Below are positions 11,158-24,087 of a DNA stretch of 64,000 nt, one piece after another (within the stretch, counting starts at the first letter, position 1; each line of letters begins with the position of its first letter). The stretch is from assembly GCA_900239685.1 (NCBI GenBank), contig OENT01000048.1, positions 1-64,000 of the forward strand. Direction: 5' to 3'. A program made the translations under genes and the position numbers. This DNA is from Rotaria macrura (taxonomy: Eukaryota > Rotifera > Eurotatoria > Philodinida > Philodinidae). The notes under the pieces are model-generated. The model did not search any database and was not told the DNA's origin. It saw nothing but the letters and a program-made list of their open reading frames with translations.

Positions 11158-11216
11158 GTTACTTCCAGCTATTTCAACAATTGACGATTATATGAGCGAG
11201 ACGAAAAAGAATGACG

Positions 11217-11224
11217 TATATATA
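11217..11224 (-). promoter_or_regulatory. TATA-like box upstream of the 46-residue gene
   Basis: TATATATA, 60 bases 5' of the ATG at 11157 on the minus strand. The distance fits a core promoter with a short 5' UTR. In AT-rich DNA such words also arise by chance. Confidence 0.35.
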
Positions 11225-14200
11225 CAGAAAGTTTATGCGTGACCATCAGCGCTCAACATAGAAAAAACCTCACTGTATTCATTCTTTTTCTCGTCGGACA
11301 GGTGTTATATGGTGTGAAATAGAAAAAAAACGTTTAGCAGCTTGATTAATTGAACAATTAAGGTTAAACATATGTTGCATCAAGAGTGAGAAGTGAATTG
11401 GCTGATTTTCATTTCATGATATTTTATCTCTTGCAGCTATTTCGCTAGAACTCGTTTCGCTGATCACAAATATAATATTTGGATCAAAATTTGATCGAGT
11501 AATAAGACAATCATCAAGGATTCTCCAAATTTACATGATATAGCATTTATATTAGGAAATGTTTCTTTTTTAACCCACATGGCCTTGGAAAGTTCTATTT
11601 TGAGCGTTTCAGTGACTTCAATATTACACAATTGTTTTCCCCCTGTCTAGACTTGGAAGTATATTCAATAATAGCATCTTGTTATAACGATTTTGTGATA
11701 GTTACAAATGCCCATAAAATGTTCAGATATCGTAGTTTCATAAAACGGCTTTCATCCATTTCAAAATTTCTATCGTGTACACAATTTTATTTGCTCTCTC
11801 TTGTGGATATATTTTTTAAAAGCAAATACGTGATCCAGGTGTCTCACAAGCGTCGAGAGGGCAAATTTGCAGTCGGCAAACCATCAATTTAGTCTCAAAA
11901 CATGCATGCATTCAATCGTAGCACACAAGATATCCCTTGTTATTTTTTTTCATTTTAGAATTGACTGAGATCTCTGAGAGTTAATTTTTGAAACAGTCTA
12001 TAAGCGAAAAAAATATATTTTCGACTGATCATCCTGCGAACGAAAAATTCAAATGAAAAAATTTCAATTTGGATTCGATTGAGCAAACTTTTAAAAACTT
12101 AAAGTCAATTCTATTCGGTTTAGATATGTTTCAAATATATTATGCACTTTTAAGTCCTATTTACTTCTTGATATGGTTCTCTGTTGATAATGAGAGTATC
12201 TGTGGATAATTTCATTCAATACATCATTGTCATATTGAACTATTACGGTCATACGTTACCTGGCTTCGCAGCAGGACTATTTCCTCTATTTCCAATGTTT
12301 TAAGAATTGATCCTATAATAGACTATATTTTGAGCTTTGTTGCTATATTCCTATATTTTTTGAGACATTGAAGATTATTGTGAAAAGATTCAAAAATTCT
12401 TCAGATAAGTGTCCAACACACCGCTTGAATATTGTTACTGACCGCCATAACGCGATGCAGATATGATACTAGCGATAATAAATATGATGCTTACTTCCTA
12501 TTAGTTCATCGAAATAATATCCTTGCATTAATTGTTTCTGTATTTTCAAAGGTTATCTTATAAGATAGACAAATGAATCTATTTTTACAAAATGTAGGTG
12601 AACAACTACATTCTAAAGAATGTCCTGAAAGCCATCGGCTAAAAGGAAATTTCTATACCTCTATCATATTTGGACCAAATGATTGAGCTTTTTTTCTGAT
12701 CATACAATCAAGCTCAAAGTATTTTTTTTCATAAAATAGGAGCTAGTTGACATGTGCAAGATCCAGCACAGTTGACTTCAATACAAAAGTTGACTGTTTT
12801 TGAATGGGACGTCCATACGTAGACAGTAATAAAAAACATAAACGTGTCCAAAAATTTGCTAAAATGCCTCATTTAATAGAGCTTGCTGCTCTGATCATTT
12901 TCACAATAAATACTCCTATTTTTATCAACAAATAATATGGTTCGGGGCAAATCGTTAGAAACCGTCAAACTGTTCTAGAATTCTGGAGTTATTCAATGCT
13001 TTCAGTAATGGTGCTCTAGTACCATTCTTTGTTGACTAAAGCAGAAATATTTTTTTTTGAAACAATGATCAGCGTTGAAATCTCTACATAATAGAATACC
13101 GGTGCGTTTTTATGATTGATTACTTAAAGAAATACACTATCAAGCATTAGCTTTAGTCGATCGATATCTTGAGCAATTTCTTGTGTAAAAACATTGGAAA
13201 TGAATCTGTGAAACATTGGATCAATTAAATAGGCTAAGTACAAGATTAAATACTGGGAGTAAATTGTTAATGAATTGAGAACACCTCAAGAATACGAGGG
13301 ATTTGAAACATGTTACGAGAATCGAAAATCGAAAATCTATCGTTTATTTTTGACGGAAACTACAAGTGTTTCTCGCGCCATGAAGACATTATAGCTTTAA
13401 GTGCTCTTACTAAACTTTTATACTTAGAAATAAAATTTGGAACTCTTCTATCATCAGAAGAAAACTTAGCTCATGTCATGGAGTTCAAATATGATGGAGA
13501 TATAGAAATCTGTTTTTGGTGAATGTCTTTCTGAATACCCCTGCATGTGTCAAAAAAAATTGGAAATGAATCGAACACAAATTAGTTTTATTTTATTTCT
13601 AAACAAAATCTTGCTGCACCATTATTTTTCAATACTCCATGATATTTTTATTTAGCTGATCAAATATACGTTTACAAAAAAAACCATTATCATCTTCAAT
13701 GCTGCAGCAGTGTTTTTTAGATGTCTAAATATTTTTGTAGAAGAAATTTGCGTCCTATATATGTTTGAAACCTACCATTTCTTTAGATTCTTATATATTT
13801 TCGGAGGGCTCCTGCAATGCCAGGCTACTGCACCATGTCAATCTTTTCCAATCCTTCACTGAGTGCTGCTAATTCTTTTTCTTTTCTTTCTCACCGAATC
13901 TCTCGCTGTTGTGCAAGAAGTTGATTAAAAATCGTTGAATGATTTAACTGAAAATGTCTCAACTACTTCCTTTTGTTATTTTCAGTTGTTTAAAGACAGA
14001 AATGAGTAACGTAATTTCCATAATCTAGACAGAAGAAAACAATTCATTATAAGTTCCCCTATGCAGTTTCTGTATCAAAACTGAATGATCCAAGCTATTT
14101 CAAATATTTGATTCGGAAGTACGATTTGTCTAGTAGAACTTCGCCAGCAACTGATTAGTAAATGAATTTATCTAGTACTCAATATAAACTACATGTTAAT

Positions 14201-14579
14201 TGGATTATTTCTGGTGGTTATTCATATTTCTCGCGACGAAAAGCAACTTACAATCTATATCTGGTTTTATATCATGAAGTAGGTTAAAAACAGTAGTGGT
14301 GAGACTATACTTGTCATATAAAACGGAAAAAAATATAAGCAAGCATCAATGTGTGACATAATTTATATAAGTCATAGTATGAATCGTGCAATAGACCATG
14401 TAAATGCTATCATGAATATAGACAATCAGATAATTCGACTTAGAATCGTCTAAAACACATTTTTTACAATGATATCATGCCACGATTTTTCAATACAAAT
14501 ACTACTCTTCAATATGCAAACAAGTAGAGCAAACTTCCTTAAATAACGAATCGGTTCTATTCAGCAGGATACCCCTGTC
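11225..14579. other. No gene recognised
   Basis: AT-rich sequence without a supported coding region. The ORFs at 11632-11892 and 13310-13522 (plus) show no known motif and no flanking exons. No tRNA-like cloverleaf was seen. Confidence 0.35.
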
Positions 14580-15180
14580 TTCAACATCGCGGCACTTTTG
14601 ACGATTAATCACGGTTTTCAAAAGAACCGTCGATTATATCGGTATTAATCGTTGAATTTTTTTGAAATGGCAGATAAATTTCGATTTTCTAATAAAAAGT
14701 AGCAATTAATCACAATTTAGCAGGCCGATTAATCGTGAGAATTTATCGCGATAAAATCTTCGATTTTCACTTAACAGTTCACATCGGTAATGTTACGGGA
14801 GATCAAATGATATCATTTATCTTTTCATCTCATTGTATCAGTCGCTGTATCTGCCTTCGTGTACAAGCTATTTGGCTCTGCTATTCGCTCTTTTTCTATA
14901 ACAAAAATTTGTTTTTCTGCCGATTCGGTTCTTTTTGTGGGGAAAGAAACCTTAAGAAAATGAACTCGAGAAGGTCCTATGATAAGCTTACTGACATCAT
15001 TCATCCATTTCATCAAAGTCTTGCCGTTTTTTTATGAATCTTGATTTTGTTGAAAAAATTGACAAAATATCATCAGTTTTGACGATATATTGGGATTTAA
15101 TTTCACAATTAATCAGCCAATGAATCGCGATAAAATCGTCGATTTTGTCACGATTTTGAGAACAGAGTTAATTATCAATT
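14580..15180. repeat. Cluster of ATTAATCACGATT / TCGCGATAAAATC repeats
   Basis: Words such as CGATTAATCACGG, CAATTAATCAC and TCGCGATAAAATCNTCGATTTT recur at about 14600, 14700-14768 and 15105-15150. The longest shared segment (CACAATT, then TCGCGATAAAATC and TCGATTTT) appears in the same order at both ends. The ORFs across 14735-15037 are shadows. This looks like a degraded repeat or transposon edge pair. Confidence 0.4.
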
Positions 15181-15670
15181 GAATTCTTCAATTTATTTTT
15201 ACAAAGAATGTGCCGTACTTTTGAAATATTAATCAAATTGACGCACGTATATATCTTTGATAATATAATTTTAGAAAAGATGAATTTTATAGGTTGTAAC
15301 TAGGTGAGCGAAGAATTTGGATTCTCGATAGCATAATACTGTACTAATGTATATGGAGAAAAAGCAAATGGATTAACTAGTGAAAACTAGAAAAAAAATA
15401 TGAATTTAGTTTTAGACTATCATTTATTTTATTTTTCACTATCAATTGCAATTGATTTACAATTTGTTATAGGAAGAAACTAGACTACATTGAAATATAT
15501 AGTTCGTGTAATCACAAAAAGAAGACATCTAATATGACTAAACAAACAAAATAACAATAATTATTCAAGGAGATAAAGGAAAATAATAGAAGAGAATTTA
15601 AAGTGTTGTTATTTTTTTCTTATTCTAGATCGCACCGGTCTGATAAGAATTAATACGTAATTTTAAGTTC

Positions 15671-15864
15671 CTATGTCGATAATATTCCTTTCGGACCCAA
15701 TAAACGTCGATAGCAATCTAAAGAAGAAAAAAATAATTTAAAATAAAAAAACGACTTTCAATCATTATACTGTGATTATAAATGTCTCCTTCATATTGCG
15801 AATAACGAGCACCACTTATATTTCCTTTGCAATGGGCACAAGTATAACATCATTTATGAAATAA
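15671..15864 (-). pseudogene. Decayed CSRP-type LIM gene, copy 2 (second LIM domain only)
   Basis: On the minus strand an acceptor at 15866-15865 is followed by FHK, stop, then CYTCAHCKGNISGARYSQYEGDIYNH, a GT-AG intron, and NCYRRLLGPKGILST with a stop at 15671. This is the second half of a CSRP LIM domain (expected WHKxC, CxxC, GEIYCxxCY, FGPKG). The in-frame TGA sits where copy 1 keeps CGA (arginine), so it probably arose by a C-to-T change. The splice between DIYNH and CYRRLLGPKG is in the same place as in copy 1. Upstream exons were not found up to about 16.5 kb. Confidence 0.7.
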
Positions 15865-15896
15865 CTAGAAAAGAAAATATTTAAAAAGTACACAGC

Positions 15897-15952
15897 AGAG
15901 ACCGAAAACGAATCGGATCGAATTGAGATTTTTCTATTCGTTTCCGTCTCTG
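15897..15952. repeat. Hairpin with AGAGACCGAAAACGAAT arms
   Basis: Inverted arms of about 16 bases (CAGAGACCGAAAACGAAT and ATTCGTTTCCGTCTCTG) separated by about 20 bases. Located just upstream of LIM relic copy 2 on its strand. Function unknown. Confidence 0.5.
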
Positions 15953-17354
15953 TCACTTACATTCAATAAAATAAATAATTACTTCATGCCAATGTATTTT
16001 CATGTAAATTTAAAAACATTTGATGGATTTGTAAGTTACCACATTTTGATGTTTTCATTGATATTGAACGTACTGCATAGCTTCTTAAATTGAATCAATT
16101 CAATTTTGTATCGTCTTTACATGTATTGGTTTCAATTAAATGGCAGATAAATAGATATATATTTATATTCCACTGATGTCTCGTTGCTAAATGATTTTTG
16201 TTTTGATTAATCAAATGACCGGTGTCATATGATATGTATAAATAGCATGGTATATTTTACTGATCTTGTCACAGCTATTTTGATCGATTAAGATATTGAC
16301 ACAAATTCCTAGAGGTATTAAAATCTAGGAATTCGAACAAACAGCTAGAAAGTAAATTGAATAAAATACCATAAAAGATTACAAAAAGAAGGAGTTTTAC
16401 ATGAGCGTAGCTAATTGTTCTAGAACCGATCATTAAGAATATTTATCTTTGATTTTCTAAAAATTTAATTTAGCTATATTACATAGTTACTAAAAGTTTT
16501 GTGTTTGCAAGTTAAGAATAAAATCAATGCTGCAGATAGAATTGCAAGTCAAAACGATAAAATAGAATGTCATAAACTTTCCTTCTATGATCGAATGATA
16601 AATCAAGAATAGTAGTGACTTGACGGTTGCTAAAAATGGTGTCTGGTCAATTATCAGTCGATCCTGAAAAACCGCAATTGAACGATTTCGTCACGTAAAT
16701 ATAAAGATTTCATAATTGCAAGTGACACTAATAGCGAAGCGTTCATGTAAGCGCAAACTATTCCAATGAGGTCCCTAAGGCATCGCGCGCACTTTCTGAG
16801 TTCCTCATGTTAGTATATCCATCAAACATCAAAAGCTACCTGCTGTTCATAAAAAACACATCGACACTTACGGGCCCCTAATATTCGATAATAAGGATGA
16901 CCCAATCTCGTTAAAACTATATAAGCACTTTCAGACTGAAAAGAAACTGCACTGTACTGGGAAATGTTTGTTCGCTACCCACGCTAGTATTCACATAGAG
17001 TTCTACATCTTCGACATCATGGTCAGTAGTGTTGCCAGTTTTGGTGAAGATGTTTCTCTCTAAACCCTAGCTTTAGTGAATATTTCTAAATCTCATCTAA
17101 CTTCAATTATGAGTTATGAAGTACCGAAATTGTCAAAAATGTGAATTATTTTACAATATTGGATGACTCATGAAGAACTTAAATTTGTAAGCTGAAACTT
17201 ATATTCTGAGTACAGCTCATTGAGTTATATGCCTACGAAAAAATTTCGACTCAATCGATCAAGCTATTTATGAGATATTGACTTAAGAAGTTGTATTTTT
17301 CAAAAGTATAACCCTATGGAAAAATGTTCGATTTTCTCTTATATGTTCTCTTCT
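15953..17354. other. No gene recognised
   Basis: AT-rich. At 16636-16696 (plus) a possible first exon reads MVSGQLSVDPEKPQLNDFVT followed by GTAAAT, but no continuation was found, so it is not called as a gene. Confidence 0.3.
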
Positions 17355-17780
17355 GCTCAAATTCTAGGTTAAAAGGCAAAATACTATTAAAAAAAGTTCA
17401 TTTGAAATTCAAATTATTTTTGTCGTTTTTCCCGTTCATTGTAGACGATTGTTCGTACTGAATTAGTAGCTTACAGACGTTCGACATGTTGTTTGTAAGT
17501 TCTTATAAAGCACTGGATTTAAAAAGCTATAAGTAATCAAGCATAAATCAAACCATTCCTTCGTTTCTAAACCTAGAGTGTGTCAGACCTTCTAGGACTC
17601 GCACACTGATAAACCCAGAGACCGACACCCTCAAACAGCACCTAGGATATCTGTAAGCTACTAATTCACTACGAGCAATCGTCTACAATGAACAGGGAAA
17701 ACGACAAAAACGTTTTGAATTTCAAAAGAACTTCTGTTATCAGTATTTCGTCTTTTAAACTTAAACCCGAGCTTAAAAAC
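17355..17780. mobile_element. MITE-like element with about 120-base terminal inverted repeats
   Basis: Left arm about 17355-17476 and right arm about 17651-17776 are inverted copies. Shared words include TTTGAAATTCAAA, TTTTTGTCGTTTT, GTTCATTGTAGACGATTG and GAATTAGTAGCTTACAG. Similarity decays toward the outer ends. The centre (about 175 bases) holds no ORF. This is the structure of a miniature inverted-repeat transposable element; the superfamily is not identifiable by eye and no clear target-site duplication was seen. Confidence 0.7.
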
Positions 17781-18586
17781 CCTCTAGTCACCTTGAAATG
17801 TAGTTACCTATAGGTTTTGCGCTAAGCTCTTTCATATGAACGGCTGTGATATTCGGAGTCAGCACCTTCGATCACCTATTATCCACTGAATCTCTGTTCG
17901 AAAAAGATTTTCAAGTGGGCGACCTTCCCTCGAAAGAAATTTTCTATCTCTTCCGAATCTGCTGCTTACTTTTCTCAGAAAGTCATGAATAGATAGATAC
18001 TCACAGTCAACTTCATAAGAGCAACGAAATTGAATTTGTGCACGAACTTTTCGCCTAACTGATTCAGTAATCGAAATTCGCTCATAGAAACATTGTGATT
18101 CATAGGAACGAAAGCCTAAGCCAATATTAGAATGGCTTATTCTATGAACACGAAGTTAACAAGTTCATGTTGAAAAAGTAAGCCTGCATATATTACAACT
18201 GCTGAATGGACGAAACAAAGACAAAAATGCGTTCTGTTTGTAATGTATATTTAAGAAAAAAACTGTTTTCAAATTCAAAATGATGCTGTTGACTTTAACG
18301 ATTTATACCACAATTCGATTCGTCTATTCGAAATATGTTCATCAATTCCAGAGAGTCATAAATGTTAAGCACGAACAAGAAATAGAGATTCATATTGTCA
18401 AATTAATATTTTGCGTTTCTTAACAGTGAAACATATATATACTGAAGTTACACGCGTGTCATAATAAAAATTAGAAAGACGGCAAGAGCAATTCAATGAT
18501 GTTGCCTTTTGTATGTGTGAATCATAATTAAAGCTACTAATTGATTATGCTTTTTCATGATTAGAAATAATAACGAGTTATGTTAA
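17781..18586. other. No gene recognised; 3' flank of the Kelch gene
   Basis: AT-rich intergenic DNA downstream of the minus-strand Kelch gene. Nothing supported. Confidence 0.4.
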
Positions 18587-21500
18587 TCAAAAATATTGAT
18601 GAACATCGTATCTATTTTTAGTAGTAATAACACAACTAGCCGCTCCAATGACATAATCATCAGAGTGACTCGATCGTGTAGTCCACACACCTGTTCTTAA
18701 ATCATAACTTTCCATCGATCGTATAATGTGATTTCTTTTTGAATTTACTCCACAAAGTACAAAGATATGATGATCTGTATATTAAGAAACACGATTTTTA
18801 AATAGCATATATATATATAACAAATAAATCGTACCAATAATTTCAGCACACAAATCATGACGTGCCTGTTTCATATGATCCAACGTGATCCATTGATCTT
18901 TGTAATTATCGTATCGTTCCAAAAGATTAAGACTGAACATAGATTGCTTGTCTGTTTTATTGTCATGTTCGTTTTCGTTTTCGAATTCATTACAACCGCC
19001 GATAGTATACAATGAGTGTGAATTGGTAATCATTTGTCCATGACACCGAGCCATAGCAAGTGGCTTTTTCTTCAACCAGCTAAGCGAAAGAAAAGACTAT
19101 TAGTAGTTTTCATGAAGAGAAGAACAAAAATTAAAAGACAAACATATTTTTCTCGAAATCATAGACAGTTACATTGGACAATGTCGATTTTGATTTCGTA
19201 TAAACATAACCACCGACAATAAAGAGTTTATTGAGATATCCACATACAGAACAACCGAGACGAGCAGATTGTAGACGTTTGACGAGTTTCCAGACATTAG
19301 TTACTGGATCATAATATTCAACAGAACGAATTGGTCTAATGCAACCATAGATGTTAATCAGATCTATACAAGATGAATTTTTGACTTACTTTCCATGTAA
19401 TCCAAGTCCTCCAGCTACCCAAATTTTATTATTGAGTACTGTACATCCAAAATAAACACGTGGTTCTAACATAGATGGAACAGACTGCCATTCACTTTGT
19501 CCGAACACTTTTAATGATGATCGATCTAATGAATAAGCCCAATTCGTCGATGCTACTTGTTCTTTTTCAAATGGATGGGACAATGAACCACCTGAATATC
19601 ATAAACTACATTTTCAGTGAATGCTTCAACAACTGATAAGAATATGATCATCACTATTCGCACGTACCAAGTACATAGATTCTATTATTCAACCATACAA
19701 GTTTATGATGATGTCGTTGATCAGGCAATCGCACAAATAATAACCATGCATCTTGTTCAATATTGTAAGCGAATAATCCATTCTCTAATTATGCATCTTC
19801 AGATTATCAACGAAGAAATCCTTTGAGAGACACTAACCAGCATTTTTATTGATTGCCATAGTTTCATTCAAATGGAAACCACCACCAATAATAAGTATTC
19901 TTGACGATGAAAATAAGAATAAATTTATTGTTGAAAAATAATTTTGATCTTTGTCCGGTAGTTTTGAATCTAGACGAGTATATCGAGACATCGATGATGA
20001 TGATGATGATGATGAAAAAGTTTCCGATGTATTGATTGCAAGATGAACTACAGAATTAACATGTGAGGGACACTAAAATGTAACACAATTTACTATATAT
20101 CTGTATGTCTGTATTGCATCATGATTAGGGGAAAGAAACTTAATTGATTGATTTTGTACCATACAGCACTTGCCAATTCGAATGAATATTGATTCAACAA
20201 CTGAAATGGCTTACTCAGCTTTCGATTATACGACTACAATAGTTGAACTAAGCACGTAAGCATTTCATCGAAGTGATGCAGATCTAGCATGGATTGGATT
20301 ATTCATTACCTATTAGTATTATTTTGATACTTCGTTTAATTTTTCTTCTTCAATTATTTCAACTCCATTTATGATTTTAGGAAACTCAATCGTGTCGAAA
20401 AGTGGACGATAAATACCTGATTAATTAGAAATTGAACTGTTTTAGTATGAGAGAAGATCATTATCTTTCAGGATTTAGTCAACATTGTCAGTCTTCAGTT
20501 ACTTTTTACAAAGTGGAATTATTACCTTTAAATTCGACTTCAAATTCTTCACATAAAAGGCTCTCAGACAAACCATAGACTTCTTCTGATTTTTAAGTAA
20601 GAAATTATTCGGATACATTAGTGCTATGCTTTTAAATTGACTATTACAGTGCTTGACAACAGTTTAGAATAGTTGTTCTGTAAAATTTTCCGCACGAATT
20701 GAAAGAACAAATCTGCGTTATTTAAATATTTCTAATATTCATTCAGCAATAGTACATGAGATATTACCGAACACTCTTTGAATTTCTTTCATGAAATCAT
20801 ATTGAATTTATAGAATACCTTAAAGTCTCCTCGACCAGAGGACAAAGATAATTGAAATCTTCAATAAAAAAGAAAGATACTTCTTTTTTTGGCCTGATTA
20901 TTTTTCATCAAAAGGCAGCTCGAATACAGTCTCGTTCTCAGAGAATTTTGGTTTCCTTTAAAACTTAGGCCTTTAGTTGTTTCCTTTTAGAATTTTGAGC
21001 ATGTAGATCGTCCTATTGAAAGCGTTTCTATGTAAAGACGGCCTTCATGCTATTATGTAAGAATAACTCAAATATGTCTCTATAGTCAATTAAGACTAGA
21101 TCCTTACTTTACGTTGTAATAAATTCTCTTTGCCTAGTGGTGAATTCTCTGTTTGACTATTGAATACATCACTAATAAATATGAATTTATGGATGTATGT
21201 ATCAAAAAGACAAAATTTAATCTTGAATTTACTCAGATTTTTTCATTAACCATTGTTTAATAATTGGAGTATGTAATATGTCGTAATCTATTGCTAAGAT
21301 TTCTTTTAGAGATACATAGCTTAAATTTTGCCAACGAATTTGATCTAATAATTCAAAAATAAGATCTTTATCCGCCATGTGATTACATGATAACCATTGT
21401 AATGTTCTATCTAATACATGAAATTCTTGTCTGTTTTCAATACTAACATCCGAAAGAATTCGATATAACATCCAACGAGTAACATCAATGAATTCCTTTG

Positions 21501-23318
21501 TTTGAATGCATTCATCGATCGATTGAATAAGATATTGATGAGCTAAATCATAAACTTCAGAAAGATTATGTTTACATGCTATATCTAATATTTGAAAAAT
21601 GGTTCGTTTATCGATTTGAGTTAGATGAGGTATACATAAATCGAATACTTTTTGAATTCCTAATTCTTTACTACAAGTCAAAATATCATCGATATTACGT
21701 ATTGTCATTATGATTTTATCTGTATAGATATAATTGAGTATAAGTTGTAATGATTTATGTGTAGAATAATGAAGATGAACACGAGTAACAAAATCATTTT
21801 TACGTTTGGTAAAGATTTGTCTAAATACAAATTTTATGTCAAATAATGAGTATGTAATATGAAGATGGTTCCACATTACATACACAGGCAAATATGTGTA
21901 GATTGATTATTTCAACAAGAAAAAAAAGATGACTTATTAGTCGAATTACAATTTTAGACTAGCGTCATTCTATATAGTATCTCTCTTGCTTGCTACTATT
22001 TGAAAAAATCAGAGAAAGAGAAGAAAAGCACAACTCATAATGAACAATCTCAATAAACACTTGATACTCTATTCTCTTTCATATCATAAATTCAATCAGT
22101 AGTTTTAGGTTATTCGTTATACTTTTTTGATTGTTCATTGGAAATTAAATTTTATCAGAATTGATTTACTGTAAGATTTCTTGATTAGAAACATGGTCTA
22201 CATTTTCATATCGTATTGAATCTAGGAATCACTGTTTGTCGAAACGATATCATCAATATCGATATTGAAAAGATTTAAATTTGATTGATGTTTTAAATTT
22301 TGATCGTTATGATAAGTTTTTTTTCTCAATTGTAACCTCAAACTAGATCATAAACTCTAGAGCATTATAATGCGAAAGCTACCAACGAGTAGCAAAATTT
22401 CTAAGGAAAAATAAATAATAAATACAATATTATATTGTATTTAACTACGTAGTTTCTTATGCAGGCCATAGAAGTAGAGATCTGTTCGAATTACACTATA
22501 GAACTAAGTTTTCCTCATCAAGATGTTTTCTTTTTCGAATTTCTATTGTAGATTGTCAATGCTGTCATTAATAGTTAACGTATACGAGGAGAATTCTTGA
22601 TTGGGGAGCTTCTAAAGTGAAAAATCCCTGATAGTACTAACGAACAAAGAGAACTCGTCAGTATTTTAAACCGATTTCCTCTTTCGCAGGGAATATTTAT
22701 TATTTCCGAAGCACGAAAATTCATACTCAAGAGCATAGTTTAAAAGGCGAAAAACTACTACGACAAATCCGGTAGGACCGATCTGATCTATAGAGAGATG
22801 CTAGACGAATTCCTAATAACATATAGCTACATTTTTGAATGTAGAATCTTGCGAGGCCATAGTGTTCTTCTATTCATTGTATTAATTCATGAAAAATTGA
22901 TCTTACTGAAATTTTGGACTACATGCTGCTAGTACGAATCGATGTGCTAGATATTCACTACCTTGTACGATAAGTAGTAAGTCACAAAATTGTGAAGATT
23001 TCCACATTTGTTCAAGAACGTTTTTTGATACAACATTTTTATTTTGATTCAAAAATTTTTTAATCAAATTGTTTTCAAATAAATGATAATGTTTTGCTAA
23101 TTTAGTTGTCGATGATACATCTGTTTTTTTATTTTTTTCAAAATTGAAACGTTTATACGTATCGAAAATAGATTTTGATTTAATTGAATGAAGAAAATAT
23201 TCTTTTAAATCAATACTACTATGTGAAACTCGAAAAGGTCGAAAATGTATGTATGGTAATTGTTGTGAAGAATCACTAGGATAAGAGAAATGATTGATGA
23301 GCAAATTCAAATTTGTAC

Positions 23319-23349
<31 letters not shown>

Positions 23350-23352
23350 CAT
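18587..23352 (-). CDS. BTB-BACK-Kelch protein (KLHL family)
   Basis: Nine exons: 23352-22907, 21820-21233, 21171-21108, 20072-19838, 19784-19668, 19591-19390, 19335-19144, 19079-18835 and 18774-18587. Their lengths sum to 2277, giving 758 residues with consistent phases. Residues 1-110 are low complexity, starting with a run of asparagines. The BTB domain (about 111-215) opens with WKSSQFCDLLL and AHRFVLAACSP. BACK follows in exon 2 (DVTRWMLYRILSD, VLDRTLQWLSCN). Six Kelch-type blades fill about 390-758, for example RIYVLGG, IWVAGGLG, LFIVGGY, LYTIGGC and IFVLCGV. KLHL proteins are usually substrate adaptors of cullin-3 E3 ligases: BTB binds Cul3 and the propeller binds the target. The exact orthologue is not resolved. 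The ATG lies only 93 bases after the stop of the calcium-sensor gene. Confidence 0.9.
23319..23348. repeat. (ATT)n microsatellite encoding poly-Asn
   Basis: About nine tandem ATT units (AAT on the coding strand) at the start of the Kelch gene, encoding the N-terminal asparagine run. Length is probably polymorphic. Confidence 0.8.
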
Positions 23353-23445
23353 AGTAAAATATAAGAAAAATCAAACAAGCGCAAAAATCTATCTCTATTC
23401 ACGAAAATAAACAATGATTATAAAAAAAAACAACAATTGGAACTT

Positions 23446-24087
23446 TTATTTGTATGCATTAATTAAATCTTTTAAAATAGGATCATTCATACAACTTTCA
23501 ATAAATTTATATCTTACTATTCGTCCTTTTTCTTGATCGTTATCTAATCTTGCTATAAGATTATCAACTTTTTTCAATAAAACATTATAACCATCTTTAT
23601 AATTGATTCCTTTTATACTATACAATGCTTCCATCATTTGAACTAATTTTAAACGATCAATATATCCTTCTTGATTAGAATCCAATAAAGAAAAAATAAA
23701 TGAAAGTTTCTCAGTCAGATCACCTCGTTGTATTATGCTTATAGCGTGCATAAATTCCATGAAATCAACAATACCATCACTATTAAGATCGTAAATACGA
23801 AAAAAACTCTCCGTTAGACGAGTTACATCACCATTCGGATGTAGTTGATTGAAATAATCTATGAAAAGTGGCTTATGAATATGAGCTGTTAGATTTGATG
23901 ATATGTCACTATTGGTATTACATTTTTCAAGAAAAACACGATGCCAATCAATAATTTCTGAACGATTAAATCGTATTTTAAGAAGTTGTTCGATTTGTTC
24001 TTCACTCAATTGCTGTTGTGAATTATTGGCAAGTATTTGGTCTTTGTTTTTCATATTATCAGCTACTGATGAATGAGAACAACCCAT
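23446..24087 (-). CDS. Neuronal calcium sensor-like EF-hand protein
   Basis: Single-exon ORF of 213 residues. I chose the ATG at 24087 because it gives MGCSHSSV, an N-myristoylation signal (MGxxxS) typical of the recoverin/NCS family; the upstream ATG adds an unrelated hydrophobic leader. The loop D100-L-N-S-D-G-I-V-D-F-M-E111 is a canonical EF-hand corresponding to NCS EF2. The third loop (D136-E147 region, DSNQEGYIDRLK) has lysine at the last ligand and the fourth (around 182-194) is irregular, so probably few sites bind calcium. Length (about 190 in vertebrates) and spacing fit NCS-1/hippocalcin/KChIP-type proteins, but it is divergent. An AATAAA follows within about 15 bases of the stop, then the Kelch gene begins. 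Confidence 0.8.
   Translation of the reverse strand: MGCSHSSVADNMKNKDQILANNSQQQLSEEQIEQLLKIRFNRSEIIDWHRVFLEKCNTNSDISSNLTAHIHKPLFIDYFNQLHPNGDVTRLTESFFRIYDLNSDGIVDFMEFMHAISIIQRGDLTEKLSFIFSLLDSNQEGYIDRLKLVQMMEALYSIKGINYKDGYNVLLKKVDNLIARLDNDQEKGRIVRYKFIESCMNDPILKDLINAYK

Noticed and set aside
16636..16696. Possible first exon MVSGQLSVDPEKPQ
   Set aside because: A donor-like GTAAAT follows, but no second exon or homology was found.
20150..20600. Plus-strand exon-like pieces (for example FDYTTTIVELST before GTAAGC, and FSQHCQSSVTFYKVELLPL after TTTCAG) inside a Kelch-gene intron
   Set aside because: No complete gene could be assembled and no family recognised; could be a nested gene relic but unsupported.
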